From positions 1-30,633 of the forward strand of contig CANLJW010000014.1 of the NCBI GenBank assembly GCA_947491605.1: DNA of 30,633 bases, written 5' to 3'. The notes beneath the pieces are model-generated. The model saw only the letters and a list, made by a program, of their open reading frames with translations, searched no databases and had not been told where the DNA came from. This stretch comes from UBA7398 sp947491605 (GTDB lineage: Bacteria; Actinomycetota; Actinomycetes; Nanopelagicales; Nanopelagicaceae). Shown piece by piece: positions 25,188-30,633 of the stretch (the stretch's first letter is position 1; every line of letters starts with the position of its first letter). A program made the position numbers and the translations under genes.

Positions 25188-25263
25188 CACACTCGCTTTC
25201 TCATAAATCGACGCGACCTGAATTGGAGTCTAACTGGCTAGTCATCCAAAATAAAGAACCTTC

Positions 25264-25269
25264 TATACT
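25264..25269 (+). promoter_or_regulatory. -10 element for leaderless MFS operon
   Basis: TATACT followed by exactly 6 bases (CGAGCA) and the ATG at 25276. This is the best -10 match in the window. No Shine-Dalgarno is present, and no clear -35 is seen near 25241. It would drive the five-gene plus-strand operon. Confidence 0.6.
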
Positions 25270-25275
25270 CGAGCA

Positions 25276-26421
25276 ATGTTTAAATGGCGCAGCCGAGAAT
25301 TAATAGTTCTAATCCTCATCGCTGGTTGTATTAGAGCGCCGCTAACTAGCCTATCGCCCCAGATAAATCAGATTAGGGAAGATCTAGGCATCTCCGTCTC
25401 GCTTTTTGGTTTCCTCACATCCATCCCAGTAATCTGCTTTGCAATAGCTGCACCGTTACCTTATACAAAACTATTTCGCCGAATTTCAAATGAGCTGCTG
25501 ATTGTTCTTTCGCTCTTTATTTTGGGTTTTGCAACAATTTCGCGTTCAATCGGTAATTCCACCAATGTTTTTATAGCGACCATAATTCTAGGAATCGCCA
25601 TTGCAATCTTAAATGTGGTGACCCCCGCAATAGTTCGTCGTGACTACCCCACGAAAATTACGGTGATCATGCCGATTTATTCTGCAACGCTAGCGTTAGT
25701 GGCTTCTGCCGCGGCGGGATTTTCAATCCCGATTTCTCGGTTTTTCCAGGACAGTTGGCGAATCGGAATCGGAATTTGGGCGTTGCTACCTTTAATTACT
25801 GCGCTACTTTGGATTCCAGTTTTACGGAAAGCTAAGAAGAAAACATTTGAAGATGCTAATTACTGGGGCACGTTATTAAGAAGTAAATCAGCTTGGATGG
25901 TTACTCTTTATATGGGGTTGCAATCAACGCTTTTCTATGCACAGATTGCTTGGCTGCCAAAGATGTTGATGGATCAAGGTTATAGTGAAATTCGATCTGG
26001 AGCTTTACTTGGGTTTACTACATTCACTGGATTTATTTTTACTTTTGCGCTACCTCTTATATTTGGTAGAGGTGCAAATCAAAAGAACGCAATATTGCTA
26101 ACGGCGATTCCTGGAATTTTTGGCTTCGCAGGATTGCAATATTTAAATACGGGATGGACGATTCCATCCCTCGTGCTGGTTAGCGCTACCCATGCAGCAC
26201 TTCCAGTAGCTCTTGGGTTAATTGCCATGAAATCGCCAACGCCGGAACAAACCGGACATTTATCGGCGATGGCGCAAGGAATCGGCTATGGATTAACCGC
26301 AATTTTCCCAGTTGGATTTGGCTTGCTTTATCAAGCAACAAATAGTTGGAACATCGTTATTAATATTTTAATTGGAATTTGTGTAATCCAAGCAGTAATA
26401 GGCTTGCGAGCCAATCGATGA
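25276..26421 (+). CDS. MFS transporter, CynX/NimT family
   Basis: A 381-residue major facilitator protein with about 12 hydrophobic segments. The N-terminal pattern IRAPLTSLSPQINQIREDLGIS is characteristic of the CynX/NimT group, whose members carry cyanate, nitroimidazoles and other small compounds. The substrate here cannot be read from sequence. It heads an operon with two acetyltransferases, an ornithine cyclodeaminase homologue and the kinase-phospholyase-like fusion, so an amino compound is plausible. The start is the ATG directly behind the TATACT element. Confidence 0.87.
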   Translation: MFKWRSRELIVLILIAGCIRAPLTSLSPQINQIREDLGISVSLFGFLTSIPVICFAIAAPLPYTKLFRRISNELLIVLSLFILGFATISRSIGNSTNVFIATIILGIAIAILNVVTPAIVRRDYPTKITVIMPIYSATLALVASAAAGFSIPISRFFQDSWRIGIGIWALLPLITALLWIPVLRKAKKKTFEDANYWGTLLRSKSAWMVTLYMGLQSTLFYAQIAWLPKMLMDQGYSEIRSGALLGFTTFTGFIFTFALPLIFGRGANQKNAILLTAIPGIFGFAGLQYLNTGWTIPSLVLVSATHAALPVALGLIAMKSPTPEQTGHLSAMAQGIGYGLTAIFPVGFGLLYQATNSWNIVINILIGICVIQAVIGLRANR

Positions 26422-26906
26422 AAATTCGTGAAGCAACCTTGTTGGACATTTCAGCCATTACTGATATTTATAACGAAGTCATACTGAAGACCAACGCCAT
26501 TTATCGTGAGAGTCAAGTAAATCCTGATGACCGAGTTAAATGGTTTAACCAAAGAGTTGATTCCGGTTATCCAGTAATAGTTGCAGAAATCAACGGCGAG
26601 ATTGTGGGATATGGCGCGTTTAACGATTTTCGATTTGGCGAGGGATATAGCGGAACAGTTGAACATAGCCTCCATGTTAAATCTGAAAACCGCGGGAATG
26701 GCATTGGTGGAGTGATCATGACTGAATTACTGGCAATCGCATTAAAGCAAAATCGTAAGATTATGGTCGCGGGTATTGATTCTGAAAACACGCGTTCCAT
26801 AGAATTTCACAAAAGATTCGGATTTATTGAAACTGCTCGCATGCCTGGAGTGGCGATAAAACACGAAAAGCGATTGACTCTAGTTCTAATGCAAAAGGAT
26901 TTATAG
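26418..26906 (+). CDS. GNAT N-acetyltransferase, phosphinothricin acetyltransferase-like
   Basis: A 162-residue GNAT protein. The acetyl-CoA pyrophosphate loop is ENRGNGIGG (Q/R-x-x-G-x-G/A), preceded by TVEHSLHVK; the later GIDSENTRSIEFHKRFGF is typical of the PAT/YncA-like subgroup, which acetylates amino groups of phosphinothricin, methionine sulfoxide or similar amino acids. The start at 26418 overlaps the MFS stop by four bases; a longer frame to 26379 lies within the MFS gene and is rejected. Confidence 0.87.
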   Translation: MKIREATLLDISAITDIYNEVILKTNAIYRESQVNPDDRVKWFNQRVDSGYPVIVAEINGEIVGYGAFNDFRFGEGYSGTVEHSLHVKSENRGNGIGGVIMTELLAIALKQNRKIMVAGIDSENTRSIEFHKRFGFIETARMPGVAIKHEKRLTLVLMQKDL

Positions 26907-26908
26907 CG

Positions 26909-27391
26909 ATGTTAATAAGAGATGCAGTTTATGGCGATGCCCAATCAATTTTGGATCTAATTCATGAACTGGCAGTTTATGAAAAAGCACCAGATGAAGT
27001 TGTTGCCACAATCGACGATATTCGCGGCTCACTTTTTGGCGCTAGCCCATTATCGTTCTGCAAGATTGCGGAAGTAGATGGTCAAGTCGCCGGATTTGCA
27101 ATTTGGTTTCTCAACTATTCAACTTGGTTAGGACAGCCTGGTATTTATCTTGAGGATCTCTTCGTAAAGCCGGAATTTAGAGGTAGCGGTATTGGCCAAG
27201 GCCTAATGAAAACTTTGGCTGAAATTTGTGTAACTCGAGGATACGAACGTTTTCAATGGTGGGTACTTGATTGGAATGAACCTGCCATCAATTTCTACAA
27301 ATCCATAGGTGCTATCCCAATGGATGAATGGACTGTTTTTAGATTAAGCGGTGATGCTCTGCGTAATTTCGCGAAGCAACCAAATAAGTGA
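26909..27391 (+). CDS. GNAT N-acetyltransferase, diamine (SSAT)-like
   Basis: A 160-residue GNAT protein resembling spermidine/spermine or diamine N1-acetyltransferases: LIHELAVYEKAPDEV near the N-terminus, GIYLEDLFVKPEFRGSGIGQGLM as the acetyl-CoA site, and WWVLDWNEPAINFYKSIGA. The eukaryotic SSAT2-like branch acts on thialysine and other amino-acid side chains, so a basic amino acid or polyamine is plausible. It begins 2 bases after the previous gene, with AAGGA about 10 bases before its ATG. Confidence 0.87.
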   Translation: MLIRDAVYGDAQSILDLIHELAVYEKAPDEVVATIDDIRGSLFGASPLSFCKIAEVDGQVAGFAIWFLNYSTWLGQPGIYLEDLFVKPEFRGSGIGQGLMKTLAEICVTRGYERFQWWVLDWNEPAINFYKSIGAIPMDEWTVFRLSGDALRNFAKQPNK

Positions 27392-27404
27392 GAGGGTTTG
27401 CAAC

Positions 27405-28355
27405 ATGAACACTGCATCCCCGATCACGATTTCCGCAGCAGAAGTTGAATCGGCTTGCTCACTTAGCGAAGTTGTCGAATCACAGCGTAAAGCGTTCGCT
27501 GGTTTGATTTCTGGAAGTTCAGTAATGGGTCCAAGGGCGGTAATTACAAATGGCGAGAATGCACAATTTTCCTATATCGCTCGCGCTGCGTTAACCGCAC
27601 CGACAATTGTTAAATTTGGCAGCGTTACTAGCTCAAATAGTGCCAAGGGTTTGCCAGTTGTGCAGGCATACATTGCAGTTATGGATTCTGAAACCGGTTC
27701 TTTAACTTATTTCGTGGATGGCGAAAGCGTTACCCGAATCCGAACTACTGCAGCCAGCATGGTTGCCGCACAAGAATTAGCCAATAAACCTAAATACATA
27801 ACAGTTATCGGTAGCGCGCCGCAAGCAATTGCGCACGCCAAGGCTGCCCTAGAACTTTTCAAACCAACAAAATTGACGATGGTCGTTAGAAGTTCAGATA
27901 AAGGTAAATCTGTTAAAGCAAAATTTGCGGATAATCTGCCAGTTGAGATATCGCAAGATGTTGAGTCAGCAGTGGCAACCGCAGATCTAATTTTTACTTG
28001 TACAAATGCAATGACCCCGCTATTCAAAGGGAAACTTAAACCAGGAACTACCTGCATTGCAATCGGATCTTTTGCACCAAATCGGGAAGAAATTTCGGCA
28101 GATGTTCTAATCGCCGCAGATAAAGTTTTTGCGGACGACTCCGCAACAACCCAAGTTCAATGCGGATCAATAATTCCAGCGCTAAAATCGCAGGCGCGAA
28201 AATGGGCCGAAGTTATTTCGATAGGCGAAGTTATTAATAGAAGCGCTAACGGACGCGAAAACCCCGCCGAAGTTATCTGCTATTTCAGCGTTGGTCTTGG
28301 GATACAGGATGCTGCTTTCGTGGAATTGCTAATGCAGAAAAGAGCTGGAAAATGA
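27405..28355 (+). CDS. ornithine cyclodeaminase / mu-crystallin family protein
   Basis: A 316-residue member of the family that includes ornithine cyclodeaminase, alanine dehydrogenase (archaeal type), N-alkyl amino acid dehydrogenases and ketimine reductase (mu-crystallin). ESVTRIRTTAASMVAAQELA is the conserved substrate-side helix, and TVIGSAPQAIAHAKAAL is the NAD(P) loop, in which the usual GxGxQA has alanine in place of the second glycine. The true activity cannot be chosen from sequence. The ATG at 27405 follows an AGAGGG site; an upstream in-frame start at 27351 lies in the previous gene. Its stop overlaps the next ATG by four bases. Confidence 0.85.
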   Translation: MNTASPITISAAEVESACSLSEVVESQRKAFAGLISGSSVMGPRAVITNGENAQFSYIARAALTAPTIVKFGSVTSSNSAKGLPVVQAYIAVMDSETGSLTYFVDGESVTRIRTTAASMVAAQELANKPKYITVIGSAPQAIAHAKAALELFKPTKLTMVVRSSDKGKSVKAKFADNLPVEISQDVESAVATADLIFTCTNAMTPLFKGKLKPGTTCIAIGSFAPNREEISADVLIAADKVFADDSATTQVQCGSIIPALKSQARKWAEVISIGEVINRSANGRENPAEVICYFSVGLGIQDAAFVELLMQKRAGK

Positions 28356-30633
28356 ATGATTTGAATCCGGAAGCAATTCTTAAAGATCATTTCGGACTCA
28401 TTGGTGAAATATCCCAGCTCCCAGGTGAGCGCGACTTAAATTTCAAAGTGGTTACAGATCAGGTCTATGTTTTAAAATTGTACGAAGCCGGAAATCGTGA
28501 CTGGCTCGAACTCCAAGATTTTGCACTTCGGATGCTAGAAATTCCCGGAATCCCCACTCCGATTCAATCCAAGCAAGGCCATTTCTTAATTGATCTTTCT
28601 AATGGCCGTACCGCACGGTTATTGCAATGGGTGGATGGCGAACCTTGGGCTAAGAGCGAAACTGATTCCAATCTCTTGCAGACACTTGGCGCCAAAATCG
28701 CCTTAGTTGATAAGAAGCTTTCCACAATTGCGATAAATGAAAAAAACGCACAAGTTCTAAATCGCCAATTCATTTGGAATTTATTGCAAGCGGGCTCGTT
28801 AATCGCCGAAACCAATTTAATTAAAGACTTGGTTTTGCAAACAGCAGTAACTAACGTTCTACAGAGTTTTAAAGATAAGGTAATACCTAAACTGCGCGCG
28901 CTACCTACTCAGGTAATTCATAACGATGGTAATGATTACAACATTCTCGTAGATGGCGACCGATTGGGATTGATTGATTTCGGTGACATCGTTATCGCCC
29001 CAAAGATTGCTGGCTTGGCTGTATGTGCGGCTTATATGGTTTTGGAAAAGGATGAACCGATCAAGGAAATTCTGCCATTAATCCGTGGTTACCACATGGT
29101 CGCCCCACTCACCCCGCCAGAATTGGAAATACTTTTCGATTTAATCCAAGTTCGATTAGCAATGAGCGTGGTAAATGCCGCAATTCAAAGCAAATCAGCA
29201 CCGGCGAACCAATACTTATTAATAAGTCAAGGCGTAGTGCCTAATGCGCTTTTAAAATTAGCTAAGACTGATCGCAATCACTCACATTTCCGTTTCAGAG
29301 ATGCCTGCGGATATGAAGGAAATCCAAACTCCCGCGCGATTCGCCAATATTTGGAGAGCGTTGCTAAACCTAGCGATGTCGTTTGCAAGCCATTCGCGAC
29401 CGCGAAGAAATATTTCTTCAACTGGTCAATTGATAACCCAGCCCTACCTCGAACCGAAGCTGAACTAAACGTTTTGATGGCGCAAGTGGATGCCCAAGTT
29501 TCGATCGGCTATTACTGCGAAGAACGTAACGTTTATCAAGGCGAAGCATTCAATATAAAGAGCCCAAGTGCCCGTACTTTCCACCTCGGCGTAGATTTAG
29601 GGATGCCAGCAGGTTCCGCAGTTTATGCACCACTAGATGGTGAAGTTTACGCTTTCAACGATAACAACACTTATTTAGATTATGGCCCAGTCATTATGTT
29701 GCAACATTTAACTGATACCGGAATTCCATTTTGGACTTTATACGGTCATTTATCTCGGACATCCCTGCTTCCGCTAACTGTTGGCATGAAAATTAAAGCG
29801 GGCGATCAAATCGCAACTATGGGTGTGGAAGCAGAGAATGTAGGTTGGCCACCACATACCCATTTCCAATTACTAACAGATCTCTGCGGAATGGGATTAG
29901 ATGTGCACGGAGTAGCACCTCGAGATGAAGTTTCACTTTGGCGGAGTATCTCCCCCAACCCGAATCTAATCTTACGTATTAAAGAAGGCGCAGACGCTCA
30001 CGGTAAGGTTTCGCCAGAAGTGATTAGAAATCAGCGAGACACTGTGCTTTCACAAAACCTTAGTTTAAATTTTAGAGCTCCGCTGCAAATCGTTAAAGGT
30101 GAAGGCGCTTACCTCTTTGATCAATCCGGTAAAAAATACTTAGATTTAGTTAATAACGTCGCCCACGTTGGTCATGGTCATCCCCGAGTTGTTGCCGCTG
30201 GAGCTAGCCAGATGGCAACTTTAAATACCAACACCCGATATTTGCACCAGAACATTGTTGAATATGGCCGCGCACTAACTAGCACACTCCCCGATCCATT
30301 AACTGTGATCTTTTTTGTAAATAGTGGAAGTGAAGCTAACGATTTAGCCATCCGACTAGCACACGCATACACAAAACGAAAAGGCATGATTGCTTTGAAG
30401 CATGGCTACCACGGCCATACCCAGAGTGTGGTTGAAATTAGTCCTTACAAATTCTTGGGCAAAGGTGGCGCTGGCACGCCGGCTCATGTTGGCGTTGCAG
30501 AACTTCCCGACCCGTTCCGCGGTCAGTACCGTGGCGAAGGCGCCGGAATTAAATATGCTGCTGATTTTGCAAATGTAATTTCTAATTTGAAAGAACCACT
30601 TGCTGCCTTTTTTTGTGAGGGAATTGTTAGCAC
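28352..30633 (+). CDS. fusion: APH-like kinase + M23 peptidase + class III aminotransferase (partial)
   Basis: An open frame of 760 codons that runs off the right edge. Residues 1 to about 340 are an APH-type kinase with HNDGNDYN (H190, D192, N197) and DFGD at D209. Residues about 350-550 are an M23 metallopeptidase with HLGVD (H411, D415), YGHLS, and HTH (H502, H504), so the zinc site is intact. From about 570 a class III PLP enzyme begins, with NSGSEAND (from N657) and HGYHGHT; the catalytic lysine lies past the window. There is no signal peptide. The kinase plus aminotransferase pairing resembles hydroxylysine kinase with the ethanolamine-phosphate / phosphohydroxylysine phospholyases (AGXT2L1/2). 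Its ATG overlaps the ornithine cyclodeaminase homologue by four bases. Confidence 0.88.
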   Translation, partial: MNDLNPEAILKDHFGLIGEISQLPGERDLNFKVVTDQVYVLKLYEAGNRDWLELQDFALRMLEIPGIPTPIQSKQGHFLIDLSNGRTARLLQWVDGEPWAKSETDSNLLQTLGAKIALVDKKLSTIAINEKNAQVLNRQFIWNLLQAGSLIAETNLIKDLVLQTAVTNVLQSFKDKVIPKLRALPTQVIHNDGNDYNILVDGDRLGLIDFGDIVIAPKIAGLAVCAAYMVLEKDEPIKEILPLIRGYHMVAPLTPPELEILFDLIQVRLAMSVVNAAIQSKSAPANQYLLISQGVVPNALLKLAKTDRNHSHFRFRDACGYEGNPNSRAIRQYLESVAKPSDVVCKPFATAKKYFFNWSIDNPALPRTEAELNVLMAQVDAQVSIGYYCEERNVYQGEAFNIKSPSARTFHLGVDLGMPAGSAVYAPLDGEVYAFNDNNTYLDYGPVIMLQHLTDTGIPFWTLYGHLSRTSLLPLTVGMKIKAGDQIATMGVEAENVGWPPHTHFQLLTDLCGMGLDVHGVAPRDEVSLWRSISPNPNLILRIKEGADAHGKVSPEVIRNQRDTVLSQNLSLNFRAPLQIVKGEGAYLFDQSGKKYLDLVNNVAHVGHGHPRVVAAGASQMATLNTNTRYLHQNIVEYGRALTSTLPDPLTVIFFVNSGSEANDLAIRLAHAYTKRKGMIALKHGYHGHTQSVVEISPYKFLGKGGAGTPAHVGVAELPDPFRGQYRGEGAGIKYAADFANVISNLKEPLAAFFCEGIVS

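Noticed and set aside
24778..25206. A 142-codon open frame antisense to the DppC-type permease
   Set aside because: It is the complement of a clear permease gene and has no family features.
1..30633. CRISPR array, insertion sequence, prophage or restriction genes
   Set aside because: I saw no regularly spaced repeats, transposase, phage structural or methylase/nuclease genes on either strand; the only mobile signature is the tRNA-Val repeat pair.

Overview
The window looks like chromosomal DNA from a streamlined, fairly AT-rich actinobacterium. The gene order thrS - HIT - (EF-G-like) - pgsA - acyltransferase - pimA - pdxS - pdxT - yebC - ruvC - ruvA is the conserved actinobacterial cluster joining phosphatidylinositol mannoside (PIM) lipid synthesis to PLP synthesis and Holliday junction processing. 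The low-to-middling GC (judged by eye, not computed), very short intergenic gaps and many 4-base stop/start overlaps suggest a small-genome freshwater lineage such as acI / Nanopelagicales; that placement is inference.

Layout. (1) 1-13088, minus strand: pabB-pabC-PGPGW membrane protein; thrS and HIT; PI-phosphate synthase, PIM acyltransferase and PimA; a LemA-like protein and a DUF3048 lipoprotein; pdxS-pdxT; yebC; ruvC-ruvA (ruvB would follow off the left edge). One plus-strand gene, a degenerate EF-G-like GTP-binding domain without a P-loop, interrupts this run at 7718-8341. (2) 13199-14786, plus strand: tRNA-Gly(GCC), tRNA-Cys(GCA), a ROK-family kinase overlapping a stand-alone phosphomannose-isomerase-type cupin, and tRNA-Val(GAC). 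(3) 14788-15794: a 1,007-bp insertion at the 3' end of tRNA-Val. It is bounded by a perfect 31-bp direct repeat of the tRNA 3' end and carries one gene, a SrkA/RdoA-like kinase, and no recombinase. (4) 15795-25190, minus strand: dppC - secreted substrate-binding protein - dppB - dppD - dppF - EamA exporter - DapB-like reductase - PaiB-like flavoprotein - M48 membrane protease, apparently one long peptide-uptake transcription unit. (5) 25276 to the right edge, plus strand: MFS transporter (CynX/NimT type) - two GNAT acetyltransferases - ornithine cyclodeaminase/mu-crystallin homologue - a large fusion protein (APH-like kinase + M23 peptidase + class III aminotransferase) that runs off the window.

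Several lead genes (ruvC, thrS, pabB, the ROK kinase, the MFS gene) have a TANNNT -10-like hexamer exactly 6 bases before an ATG and no Shine-Dalgarno, as expected for leaderless mRNAs. The observations most worth following are the single-gene tRNA-Val insertion, the three-domain fusion with its possible amino-alcohol or hydroxylysine pathway, and the EF-G remnant kept as an open frame. No stretch longer than about 300 bases lacks a gene.
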